A stretch of 64,000 nucleotides of DNA from Luscinia megarhynchos (GCA_034336665.1 JAPFBE010000002.1:34451406-34515405), one strand, 5' to 3'; numbered from the stretch's first letter, positions 1 through 12,940 are shown. A program made the numbers and translations. Notes: generated by a model not told the origin, from the letters alone.

Positions 1-3000
1 AGTATAGGAACTGTAATGCTTTAATTTTAGACTATCTCTCTTGCAGTGTGTGACTATATTCATTTTTTGGTAAAATGAATATGGTAAGAAGCTTGTTTAT
101 GATGGAAAGTCACATAATAAAAAAAGAGCATGCTGTTCTTACACTTTGTATAGTACAGTGAACTTAAGAAGGCAGAATTATGTAGTAAATTATTACTCCA
201 TGTATATCACTTTGGAATGGTAAAGAGGCATGTGATACTGAATGCACTGAACATAAGTGAAAGAGACAGCCTGTACTTTGAAAAGAGTAAGTCAAAATAA
301 GTAGTCATAACAGTGAAATATTTGTATATACAGATTCAAATTTCCACCTAAATATGCAGCCTGCCCTCTGAAATCTGTTGGTTTTGTCACTGTAGTAAGA
401 TTTGTGCTGGATGGTGATGTTTAGGTCTAAGACTGTCTACAGTTGTGCCTCTGCCTTAATCTAGCTCCCCTTTACATCTGGCAGAGTTGTTCTGTCAAAA
501 GTATTGAAGAGGTTAGATTAAGCATGGCAGGGGATGCTCAGGTTAGCCAAGCAGGCTGTCATGGCTTGCAAGGTATGCATGATACAGGACAAAGTTTTGT
601 GTCACTGGCCATGTCATCTGAGTGACATGGAACCCATTCCAGAAGGTTTTTGTAGGATTGTTCAAAAGATAGTGATTATTTTGAGAAGTGAGAACTGCAT
701 GTAGAGACAAGGGTGGTATTTACTACACTGGCATTTGAATTTACAGAAAAGAGCAAGTACTTCAGCTTTTCTGCTGGAGAATAAAAATACTATTGTAAAT
801 GCATTGCATATGGCCACTTCATCTTGAGCTCAAGAAATCAATGCTTCTAAGTGTCTCCAGTGGAAACAATGTGGGTTTTAAAAAGACTTGCATAATGTTA
901 AAATGAACTGAATTTTCAGTCATTTCTCTTTGTTAAACCAACACTGCCCATCTTTCATGCTCAACTGTTGCTTAATCTTATTTAAAGATATTGTTATAAA
1001 ACTTTGTACTTTCATTACTTGTGTGCTACAATTTGTGAGAAGATGGAAGCATGGTTAAATTTTGTATTTAACAGAAATTCAGAACAAGATCACTATGTTT
1101 TTTCTGTCTCTTGTTAAATTAGGCTTTAACAACCATTTCGGAGGCTATTTGTGAATATTTGGATGTAAAGGTTAAATGTTTTGGAAAACACAATATGTGT
1201 GTCTTCAAGTATTGGGCTGTTGTCTGGAATTACAAGTGAGAAATATGCTTTAACAGTCACCTAAATATCAAACTTCCCCAAAGTTCTAACTGAATAGTGT
1301 TACAAGCTTTGGAAAGCTTTTAATAGCAAGGAAATAGTGACTCTAAAGCATGTTAAAAATATTTGTTCTTGTTTCTCACATGAATGTCAAAGTTCTTGGT
1401 GGAGCATTCTAAAACAGTTTCCCAGGGAAATACTAATGCTGGCCAATTACTGTCTTGCTCTTTCTAATATGACTTGATACCTTGCCACTGTGATGATCCT
1501 CTTACACTATGGAAGAGTGAGCTGTGCTGAAACACTGGAGAGAAACAGTATGATGGAACTTTGTTTTAAAACAGCTTCATTTTCTTGCTATCTAGATTTT
1601 TTTTTTTTAGTCTCAATCCTAATAGCTTAATACTGCTTTCTCATTACATTGGTTAGTTTTCTGAATATTGCTGTAAAGGCAAAAACTAGGAATGAATGAA
1701 AGAAGAATTTTCTATTGTATGAAAACATAGCTTATCAGGCTCATCTATGGAATAGTGAGAAAAACTCCCTACATTAGCAAAATTGTGAATTCAGAGTCTT
1801 AAATCTGAAGTTTCTAACAGCACTGAGTGATGGGAGAGTGCTAGAAGACGCTGATGGAAATACTGGAAGCAGTTGTATAGTAAATAGAGCGAGGTTGGAG
1901 ATCCATGGCTATCCAGTGTCATGGTCTGGATTGGAAATGGAGAGCAGTTGTGTGGAAGCCAGCCTATCAAAGAGCAGCTGGACCTTACTGTACCAAAGAA
2001 ATATGCCTTCCCTCTAATTTTGCATTTACCTCAAGCTTTTGCCAGCCTGGGCAAAAAGCCTTTGGATAATTGGAGAGGCTTTAAGAGCCTGTTTGAAATG
2101 GTAAATATATAATATTTTGTGGTAAATATTTTAAGCACATTTCTAAGTATGATGACAGGTAACTTGTCAGACACTTTTATTTTTTTTGCCATTTTTTATA
2201 CTTTCTCTACACTCAGTTGTATCTGGACTTCCTCTCTTCCACCTCCTACCTTTTCCTCCACTCTCCCACCCCCATTATTTCTACCATATGTGCATCCTCA
2301 AAAGAATAGATATACTTTGTCCTATCAACCCCCAAATCCTCTTATCATTTGAGTGTGTGTACATAGATGTGGGCTTGTTTTGTGAACAGATCAATGGTTC
2401 TCTTTATTTCCATTATTCTATCTTATGAAAATGGGGCTCTGACATGATCACTATATTCCCTCTGGGAAAACCTTACAGAAGATTTTCAAGACTTTTGTTT
2501 TAAGATGCTCTTTCTTCATCAGTAATTCTATTCCCACAAGAATATTTTGTGTAATAGATACAGAAATCATTTATTTTAAGACTGTAGAGTGCATAGGGAC
2601 ATTACTTATTACCAAGGCAATACTATTGTGACTAAGGTGATGAAAGAAAAGAGCAAATAATGTTGATTTTTGATGGCTTTTCTTAGTCTAAACACATTTG
2701 TTTCTTTTGTTGTAGTCCACTGAGACAAAGAATTTAGGATTGCAAAAAAAGGAAACAGTTAAGTAAGTGTGTGCTTAAAGTTAGGAAACAATATTTTTGC
2801 TCAGTCTTGGCTTCCAAGGTGGATAAAACCACGTTTTGGAATAGTGAGCATCATGTAGTAGCAAGAATTCACAGTGCATGACTTGGACATACTGAAAGAT
2901 ACTTTGATTAACACACTTGTACATGATTTCCATGACTACTATATAAGCGTATAGCAAAAAATTGGATTCTAAGATTCTGGTATGACTCATAAAATGTGTA

Positions 3001-3663
3001 AGGTTTCATTAAGACTAAAAAAAAGAAATCATGGAGCCTTCTTGTAGCAGATGTGTGCTCCTGAGGTGTCCTTTAATGTCCTTCCAAAGTTGTAGAGTAC
3101 TGTCATTTCCCAGCAATGAACTTTGAGTTCATGCCATAATTTAATTCTGAAAATATGAGTGCTTTTTAAAAACTGCAATCTGAGATTATAAAGGCTTCAC
3201 GTAGAGTATATCCTGTAGTAGTACAGCCCTGTAACAGCATTGGAACTAGCAATGAATATGAGTTATTCCTGAAAGCAATCCACTGAGCTCCAGAAGCATG
3301 CCCCCTCTTGTTCAGGGTGCATGGCTATTCTGCTCTTTTAGTCTAATATTGCTGTTAACTTCCAAAGTAAATAATGTCTTTATCTTATGTATTCATCAAG
3401 TCATTGTGCTGTGTCTAGCTTATAGAATTTGGCTTTGTTGCTTCCATTCATCTTCCACTTGACAGGCAATGTCTAGTACAGGGGTAATTGATAAAGAAGT
3501 GTGAACTCAACTGAATAAGATATATAGAGTGGCCATGCTTTGAAAAATGTGTACCATGTTATTTATTAATAATAAATATGTTTAAAGAATGGTTTGTCAC
3601 TCTGGATGACAGATGACATTTCTCAGTTGGTGCTGTGAGGAAGGTTGTTACAGCTATGAGATG
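1..3663. other. Unique AT-rich non-coding DNA
   Basis: No repeat family, RNA gene or convincing coding exon is recognised. Open frames are 60-82 codons and unrelated to any protein I know. A CT-rich stretch near 2227-2275 is simple low-complexity sequence. One exon-like patch at 2716-2762 has a pyrimidine-rich acceptor and a GTAAGT donor and is discussed as a finding. The stretch is consistent with intergenic or intronic bird DNA. Confidence 0.6.
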
Positions 3664-4089
3664 CAGAATCATGGAATCCCTTAGGCTGGAAAAGGCTTCT
3701 AGGATCCTTGAGACCAAACATTTTTCCAACACTGCCAAGTCCATCATGAAACCATGTTCATAAGTTCCACATCTAAACATTTTTAAAATACTTTCAGAGA
3801 TTGTCACTTCACCTCTTCCCTGGGCAAGCTGTTCCAGTGTTTCACAATCCTTTTGGTGAAATTTATTTTTCTATAATTCAATCCAAACCTCTCCTAATGC
3901 TACTTGAGGATAACACCCAATTTAATGTTATCTACAAACACACTGAGGGATGCCCTAAATCCTCTCATCCAGACTATGGACTGGCCCAAATACTGAGCCA
4001 TGTGTAATACCACTTTTGACTGGTAGGCAACTGGATTTAACTTCATTCACCACCACTCTTTGGGCATGTTCATCCAGACCAGCTGCTTT
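3664..4089 (-). mobile_element. CR1 LINE fragment, 3' end plus inner ORF2 part, internally deleted
   Basis: Read on the plus strand, it begins with the reversed CR1 terminus (CAGAATCATGGAATC) and continues through the reversed 3' part: 'actgccaagtccatcatgaa', 'ccctgggcaagctgttccag', 'caaacctctcctaatgctac'. Near 3909 it jumps to a part normally several hundred bases further in, the reversed RT region: 'ttatctacaaacacactgag', 'tggactggcccaaatactga', 'ggcaactggatttaacttca'. The order matches the CR1 pattern as I know it, with the intervening segment missing. Many substitutions and stops show it is inactive. The far end near 4089 is approximate. Confidence 0.88.
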
Positions 4090-7000
4090 ATGTTAATGAT
4101 TGGGCAGCAGTCATTATTTTAATATGGATGTAGTACAGGACTGTGCGTATGTCAGATTGCTTGTGACCTTCATGAAACAGACTGTGCTTTGAAAATTGTA
4201 TGAAGTCACCAAGATACATAAATTAGTCTGCACAGTTCTAAATATTACACTGATTTGCACTAAAATGTTTTGCTGTAACTTAAGTTGCTTCAAGGTTTGA
4301 AAAGCTTTCAAATGCAGTTTGAAATCCAGAGTATATATTCAGTCTTCTAGTTCCAAAGTGTATACTTCCTCTTTGAGCAGCTGTCTGCTTGCTTTTCTTT
4401 CTTTTTTCTTTCTTTGTTAAAATATCCATGCTTTTGTAGCAACTTGCTGAAAAGCATACATGCTGATCGGGAATTGAAACCTTTACTTAGTATTTTGTCT
4501 CATCTCTTAAAGTTTTGATTTAAATTGCTCTGGTTTAGAAATTACAGTGTTCTACTATGAGCTTTTGGCCAGTGGGTATTTCTCTTCTTATAAAATTCTT
4601 CATAGTATGAATGAAACAACAGGTTTTTATGCTAAATCTCAACTTCTTGCTTGGCATACAGAAGCCTTTAAGCACTTTGGTAAAGAGAGGCTAAAATATG
4701 CATTTGCTAATACTCTTTCTTCTTAAACTGGTCATGAGTTTCCTCTTTCTTTTGCAGTGCTCAAGATAACTTTATTGTCATTAATTTATCACTAGAATTG
4801 CTGGGGACAAAATTACTGAGAAATTTTCTGGCAATATTAAAACTCCCAAGTTTAACACAGAATATAAAATTGAGAGAAGCAAAGCTCTTGCTTAAAATAA
4901 AGTCAAATCTAGTCTTTCTCATAGACACCCTGGTAGGAAAGTTCTTCAGAAAGCATTTATTTGTCTCACAGAAACAGACAAAGCTATAAGTTTGTGTGTT
5001 TGTCCTATTTGTTTCTAATGGATTGTTGGAATATGCAGAATGGATGTTGGGTGTAGGAGTATGTTGCGGGAAAGAAGTGCAAAAGGATATAAACATCCAA
5101 AGTATACAATCTGAACAAGTCAGGAAAGAACACATGCTTTTTTTTCCACCCCTGAAATTCTGGTATATAAATATATAAAATAGCATTCAAGTTTTACAGT
5201 TTATATTTTTGGTAACTATTTTGAAATTTGTCTGCATAGTATGCTTTTTACATACCACTTTTGTAGTAGCTGCTTTTACAGTTCTGAGTATGTTCTAGAT
5301 TTCTTGGTTTGAATGTTAAATGCTTATAGTTATTTTTTAAGCAAATTATTTTGTTCTTTAGTTTGGTTTTAAAATTCATTGATTTGATCATGCTGACTAT
5401 GAACAGGCAGATCTGTGAGTAAAACCAAACAGAAATCTTATGTCCATAGGTAAATTAAAGACTGTAATTATTTGGCTCTGGGTTGTGCAGAAAATGAAGC
5501 TCATCTAAAAAAACAAACCAAGAAACAAAAACCACTTGGGATTTAGAACTGAGAGAGTTGAGAGTTTAATGCTGTGCTCAAAAGGTCTTGTAGCTAAAAA
5601 GCAGTAATGAAACATTTTGCCAAGGTTGTAGACTTCAGTAATATGAGCTCTTAAGATGTGCACTGCTGTCTCTATTGAAAGTCTGCATTCAGTTTTTACC
5701 GAAATAGAAAGCAAATTTGTTCTGAGCTAATGTTTATCTAATTGCTTTAGAGTGCCCCAAATATGATATTATACCAACACTCTTGGAAAAGCTATAGCAC
5801 TGTTTGATTATTCAGCTAGTGAGTTTTCTTAGCTCACCTAAATGTTCTTTGTTCCAGTTAAACTCAGGTTTCTCTTTATTTATATTCCAGACTGAAAAAA
5901 GATATAATTTGCATTCTCTAGCAGAGATTTATTGAAGAATTCCTTTTTTTTTTTTTTCTGGCTGAGGTGTATATTCTCTTTTCTCACAGATTATGTCCCC
6001 TGAAATCCTTTCAACATTCTTGCTCCACTGTGTTAAGATCTCTCCAATTACTCCTTTGATTTGAGGTGTGACACCTCAAACTGAATGTCACTGCTCTGAT
6101 AGCTTTGTTAATGGCTGATAAAAAGGAAAGACTAACTTAGTTGTCCTCTAGCTTGTATTTCACCTTTTTTACATTGGCAGACTGATTGACTTTTCAGCCA
6201 TGATGCTTTACTTAGGTTTATCTTGGGATCCATTATAACTTATGACCCTTAAGGGCTTTCACCTAGCCAATTGTGCTGAATTATTCTTACAAGACCAAAA
6301 GTTCCTTGCATTCACAATTTAAAAGCGGTATAATAGTTTGTGGTTTTCTTACTTTTTTGAAGACAGTTCAGCTTCAGGCCCTTTTCCATTTTTGTTCCAT
6401 TCATTCTTGTTCCATTCTCCAATCTGCTTTGCACCTGTAATGTCACTAATGTAAATAGTATCTGAGGTTGGATGTAGAACAGACCTTTCCAGATCTGTCA
6501 TGAGTCATTACATTTAAGTGTGCTAAAGGAAGATAGTGTATATTTCCAATCTGTTATGCATGTTCCTTATAATGGCCTCATGAAGGACATGACTGACTTT
6601 TGATTAGGTCTCAGGAATGCCCACATCAAGAGCCTGCTAAGATAGAGATAAGACTTCAGTTGTTTGTCCACATTTTAAAGATATGCTACTTGTTTCATAG
6701 AAGTAAACTAGACTTATCTCATGATAAAATTACTTTCAAGAGATTTTTTTTTCTTCTCCAAAGGCTTTATCTTGCATAAATATTTGTTTCTGTATTTTTT
6801 ATGAATTTAAGTTCATATGGCTGGTCTACAGTATCTTCATAGTATCTACATTCATCCTAAACCTTTTTTTTTTAAAGGGAGGAAATATTTATTCTTTTTC
6901 ATTCATCTGGATGCTTACCATCTCCCACCATGTTCATTAATTTTTATTGTGAATAACTTGTAGGATTCTTGGAAAAGATCTTGGTGTAATAAATTCAAGA

Positions 7001-10000
7001 AACTTTGAAAACATTTAGAAGAATTCTCCAAGATGTCCTTCTACTACAGGGATTTTACCCTGCTGTCTCTGGTATTTACTTAGTCATCTCATTGCAAGTT
7101 ATCTTTTTAATTAAAGCAGGCAGAAGAATGCTAATCTTTGCCCTTCTCCGAGGCTTCTTGTCCTGCAGTAGTTTACACTTAGCTAAAATGTGCCTCAAAT
7201 TGATGTAGAGGTTACATAAAAAGACTTTGGATTCAAAATAGAAATCTAATGGTAAGGCAGTAGTAGGTTTTTTTATTATGATTTTTGGTTAAAATTGCAG
7301 ATATATCCTAAGGTTGTATTTGAGTTTTCGCTTCCTCCTTTTCTCACCAACAAGCTAATGGGGCAGTACCTGGTGGAACTGAATGTCTGACAACTAGAAG
7401 AACATTACCTACCACCAGCACTACAATCCTACCACTAAAAGTGCAATCCTGTTTTCTACCAAGGTTTGCTTTCCTGCAGGAGGGGAATGGTTTGTGGCAC
7501 GAAGGGCAGTACCACAGTGGGAGATTTCATTCTGAGCTTTTGCCCTGGCAGGTAGAGCAAAGGTTTGTGTTGTATATTTTTAATCTTTTAATGTCTAACA
7601 TCATTGTCAGTGTGGATCTTCAGATGCAGTAGGAAAATAATGGGATATGTAAATATCAAAAGTGTGTATAGACCTCTACATTTGGAGAAAAATCAAATTT
7701 TCAGATTAAAAAAACTTAATGCTGATTTCCTTCATCAAGTCTCAGAAGAATGGACAAATGTGTCCTCTGTTAATATGCAAGTAATATTATTCTCAATATC
7801 AGACATTTGCAGCCAATTTACTTCTTTTATTACCTCATTGATAATGGAGGTTAAACTGAATTCTTTCCTTTTTCAAGGTATTTTCATGGTAATTTTAATA
7901 GTTTGAAAAATGCTCAGATGAGATTTTAAATACTCTTGATTGTGCTACTTAGAAACCATGCAATTTGAGAGGGTAACCTCATCATCTGGATTTGAAGTTT
8001 TAAAAAAAAAAATCTGTCTTTTAGCCAAAGCACAAACAGAATGCAAACAAGAATCCACATAATCCTAATCCTTACTGCAGAAAGTGATCACAATTTAGGA
8101 CCTTAATACTTTTTCACTGGTGGTTGTTTTTGTTGAGAAAAGCAGTATCTCACTTCAGAGAATTTCAAATTCAGCAGAGACAAAATCTGAATTAATTACT
8201 GAGTTTTGTCATTAATTTTCATGGTTGTCTGCCAATGTTTCTGTGTTTTCCCAGGTCTGTCCTTTCAAACTTGAATGCAACTGTCATGGAAAGTCTTGCA
8301 AATGCCATAATCTAGAAATATGCATATAATTAAAGCAGTAATTTATTACTACAAGCGTATCTTCTTTAATTTGCTTTCACTGTCAATATGGAAATGAAAA
8401 GAGCAATATATATTCATAAAACATTGTGCGTTCATAGTCTAAGATTTTTTTTTCCCAAGGTTCTTTCTGAAAGTAACAGGCCCTTACAACAACTAGTAAA
8501 CACATTTGTGTTTTGTTTTTAAAGTGTCAACACAGACCCAGAGTTCCTACTAGTGGTTGAAAATGTAGCAATGATTGCATTTCAGTTTGGAAGTGTTTTT
8601 TCCTGATAGGAAGTACTCAGTGTACGCAGAGGAAAATGGGGTGACAGTTAATCTGTTCATCATGTAATTCCAGGCATCTTCTAGCTCTTTCCATTTCAGT
8701 ATATTCAGCTTTTGACTGTCTCATAGTATGGACTGTCCAAATGAGAAAATTTTTTCTGTTATTTGTTGACAGGATTTTTACCTCAAAAGTTGATCTAATT
8801 CTTTGACTGGGCCCTTTTTAATTTTAGGTTTCTAGAAGAAGCTGTATTTTTCTGGTTCTGCAGTGCAATTTTGATTTCCTTTAAGAAATACAGTTCTTGA
8901 CACTTGCATTTGTATTTCCAGAATAACACCGTGAGCTGCCTAATGTGGTTTCATGTGCTTTTTGTTTCTGAGCCCCTGCCCACTCCCCAACCCCCAAATT
9001 GCAGGCTGCTTTGCATTATATTTGATATGCTTTAAAACAATCATGCTTCACTTGCTGATGGCAAGTCAATCCTATAAAACGCTTTGATGCTAGACAATGA
9101 TAGTAGTCTTTTCTTTATTTCCAAATGACAGCTTTAAAACCTGTAATTTTAAACCACCTGCTGTTAGAGTAAGTAGTAGTTTCATAGTCTGGTCTGCTGA
9201 TAGATTTTTCTTTCATGTACATGTTTTGATACATTTCTCTTTGTTTTTCCAAAGAAGTGGCCCAGGTTTCTGCAGCAACTTCCTGCCTAGTTGGCTTCAC
9301 TGTAATTAAATATCAAACATAAGATCATGCTTATTGCTTTGTCTTTTCCTCTAGTATCTACTTTTACTGATGTTCCAGGCCCACCTGAGCCAGGCTGACA
9401 AAAGAAAGAAGTGAATTTTGAAATGTAAATTGAATATTGAGGTAAGAAGTTTTAACTGAAAAAAAGAAAAGAAAAAAAAGAGGCAATTAAGATCTCATCT
9501 GTTGTTATTTATACCTTAAACAGCACCTAAATTTTTTGAATGGATTTGTTTGTATCTGAGTAGTCTAGATTTAAACATGTCCTTCCTGGAAACTTCCTTT
9601 TCATATGAATTAGATAATAGAAATTCAGGCCATATATGTGTTAGTCTGATGAAACAGTGACTGCTACTACATAGAAATCTCATGGTCTGTGCCCAGACTA
9701 AAAATAAATTGCTTTCCTTTAAACTCTGGTATAAATGTTTATTTTACCCTTCAGGTCAGGGCAAGGAGATGATTCTTTTGCATCCTGAGATGATCTGCTG
9801 GGGCTGATAGTGGTCCCAGTTCAGGCACCACTGATGAGAAGATGCAGAACACTTTTGAAAGAAGCTAAGAAACCATGATGGGGGAGAATGAGCAGCTGCT
9901 GCAAGGAAATGGTTCTTTAAAGGAGGAGGTAAATTCTGAGTTTTATGACTTTTCATGCTAACATAAACTTGATTTTTTTAGATAAATATCCATCTAATTC

Positions 10001-10439
10001 TTCATGTTTTCATCCATGTTTAGGTGTAGCACTTAAGCAATGTAATGTGCAGCCCTTGGCTCTGTTATTATTAAAATCAAACCCACAAACATGAGGGTTA
10101 AATATCTTGTTCATGATGAAATCTTATATGTCCTTGTCCTAATAAGAAAATAAATATTGCTTGTATGCTGCTTGTAGAAGTAGATGAAAGCAAAATTAAA
10201 ATGCCTGTCCAATCTAATCAGGCAGTCTTGGATCTGAGAGCTTCTAACTGATCTTTTTAACTCCAACATCATGACTACATCATGTTCAGAGAAAGCTGGA
10301 TTTGCCTCTTAAAAAGTCCACCCCAAAACAGGAAACAATACAAAATCCAACCCCCAAACCCTAAAAAACTGCCTCATTTAAAATAGTCTTTCTACTACTC
10401 AAAAAGCCATTGAGAGAAAAAACAGTATATTTTGTGCAG
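4090..10439. other. Unique AT-rich non-coding DNA with several exon-like patches
   Basis: No repeat family or RNA gene is recognised. Low-complexity patches are a TTTC-rich tract near 4392-4415, a run of 14 T at 5944-5957 and an A/C-rich tract at about 10318-10372. Exon-like patches with pyrimidine-rich acceptors occur at 4758-4989, 7480-7551, 9355-9441 and 9755-9928 on the plus strand (see findings). None encodes a protein I recognise, so no gene is called. The longest open frame of the window (141 codons, minus strand, 4761-5186) lies here and is within chance expectation. Confidence 0.55.
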
Positions 10440-10631
10440 TAAAATAAATAATCTTTGATACTACAAGAATATTTTACTGGAAAATGCTTTCTTTTAAATT
10501 TCATATTTATGGAATCCAGAGCTATTTTTCTTCAGTAAAATAAATAATCTTTGATACTACAAGAATATTTTACTGGAAAATGCTTTCTTTTAAATTTCAT
10601 ATTTATGGAATCCAGAGCTATTTTTCTTCAG
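10440..10631. repeat. Exact 96-bp tandem duplication (two copies)
   Basis: Copy 1 is 10440-10535 and copy 2 is 10536-10631. Base-by-base comparison shows no difference. Each copy starts TAAAATAAATAATC and ends TTTTTCTTCAG. The three bases CAG precede copy 1 and also end each copy, a short microhomology at the junction. The unit is AT-rich unique sequence with no resemblance to a transposon. Perfect identity in otherwise decayed non-coding DNA implies a very recent duplication or an assembly artefact. Confidence 0.97.
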
Positions 10632-12901
10632 AAAAAGACATGCTGCTCTGATATTCAATTATATTTCAAGCTATTATGTTTTGTGTACACTTACTTGTAG
10701 ACACATCTAGGTGTATTTATGATCATTCATAACTAAAGGCAATGCTAATTGTATTTGCAAAAGCTAATAAAGATAATTTTAAAATGATCAAATAACTGCA
10801 GTTTTGCTCATGTTCCTGCTGAAAGCAGACATTTTGTTATTTTTATGTCTGTGCTTAGAGAAAATGCCTGCTTCCAGCTTATATCTGGAGAAGGCATTGG
10901 GGAGACGTTTTTTTTTCTGTTAACAAAGTGGCAGTACCAACACTCAAAGTTACAAGGATGCAAACAAAACAGGGACTGTTAGCAGTGGTTGCTATCTGTG
11001 GGAGCACTCCCCAGCTCTGCAGCACCTGGGGAAGTGCCCCTCAGCTGCTCCCCAGCCACTGCCAGCAGGAAAACAGCAAAGCAATCCCTACAGTGAGGGA
11101 GAAATCTGCCCCACTCACTGCAAAAAGATGTAAGGAATTGAATAAAGTTACATATCCCTTCCTGAGTCTCCCACTCCAACATCATTGCCAAAGCCAGCAG
11201 GACACAATTCATATTTTTAGCATTGAGTGAAAACAAGAAAAGTCTGATGAAAATAAGTCATAATCTGGAAAGGCCGATTCTTTGGTGGCTGTCCAGATGC
11301 TTGCAATATTTTTTGGTGTTGTTTGTCCTCACCACTTGCTTTTAGTAGGTTTCTAATCACTGTGTGCAATCAGTGCATTGCCTTGTTAGACACTTTGACA
11401 AGTCCAGCATGCTGCCAGTTGTTTTTCTATCACCTTCTGCATTTTGACTAATACAGCAGGACAAATGAATGGGTGATTTTCTGTGGTCAAATTGACCTGG
11501 TCTGGTTAATATTGGCTTAGCCTTCATACAGGTTGTAATTTCTTCTGTTACAGAGTTCCTTGTTGATAGTCATATGCTTCGGGCATTTTGGAGCCTGTAT
11601 TGTGTTCAAATCTGTACCTGTATATGCTCTTAGGTATCATAACATAAAATTTATTTGGATCAAATAAAAGGTCCAGTAGACAGCTAACAGTGCAACAAGA
11701 TTTCTCCCATTGTAATGTTTCAGTATTCATCATTATCCTGTGATTAAAATTCCTTCTGAACCAGGGACTGCACCTCTGCCTGCAGGTAACTCAGCTATCA
11801 GTGTGCTGCGCAGTCAGGGATGAGTGTGTTGGGAAGATGTTTTTTCTTAAAGGTCCTCTCATGTGCTTTAATTTTCCAGCTTTGGTAGTGTTTTGAAACT
11901 TCAAATTAAATTTCATTCCTTCAATTTAAAATGAATATTTTTCATCCCTTTCCACCTAAAAATAGGGAAAACTGGTGAGAATTTCACTTTGGGGGTGGTA
12001 CCAAAGGTGTCCTTGATGTCATGGAGAGAATCCAAAACGTATTGGTGACGTTTTTTGTTTTGACTGTGTAGCTAATGAAATTATTTGGAAGAGGACAAGC
12101 CAAAAGAATGGAGCTTTAGAGCTGTATTTTATATTATAAATCTGATGAACTGTAAGCTTACTGAACAACTAGGGTAATTATAAGACATAAGAAAATAATA
12201 TATTTAAAGTAAATAATTGGTGAGGCCTATTTTAATTGGGAGAGCTTCTAGAGTCACTGGGAATCAACCAAATGTTAAGCAACCTCAGGTCGTGGACATT
12301 GCTGTGGAATTTGAGGATCTGGAATAACCAGAAGGGCTATTTGGATAGGGTAAGTTAAAGCTGACCTTGCAACTACTGCTAGAAGAATAAAGATAAATAA
12401 ATAAAGAAAGAAATGTTGTGTGCAGGGGGGGTAGTTACCTGAATATGCTACCTCATCGTTCTTGAATAAGGGAAATTTTTTAAAAGAAATAATAAAATAA
12501 TTTTTCTCTCTGGAATGGGAAATGTTTGAGAGCTGCTGAAGACTAATGAGACCGGTTCTGAAATAAAATGTCAACATGAAACATTATTTTTGAGATTTAT
12601 TTTTCCCCCTCATGTTTTCCTAGAAATGTAATTTTGGTGAGTGCAATATTGCTCAGGTCTTCCTTCTCTCATGCCTTCATAACTTCTCTGTTTGCAAGTT
12701 TGACACTCCCAGTGGGCCTGCAGACAGTTGTACTTTAAAGTGCAAGCAGCATCAGTGGAAACTGGCAATTGGATCACTTTATTTATTTGCAAATACTATA
12801 TTGAGTGTTCAATCTGGATCTCATTAACTGAAAATGGTTCCTTGGGGTAGCATAGGGGCTCTCAGGTGTCAGAACTATTGCATGAATAAAAGATGCAGGA
12901 G

Positions 12902-12940
12902 AAGATAAGGGAGATAAGGGATATCTGAGATAAGGGAGAC
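12902..12940. repeat. Short minisatellite-like repeat of GATAAGGGA units
   Basis: Three close copies of GATAAGGGA or GATAAGG are interrupted by TATCTGA. The array is too short for a minisatellite call and is probably local slippage. Confidence 0.6.

Noticed and set aside
4761..5186. 141-codon open frame on the minus strand, the longest in the window
   Set aside because: At this base composition about one frame of such length is expected by chance over 128 kb of two-strand sequence. The predicted peptide is rich in F, S, I and C from AT-rich DNA and matches no family I know.
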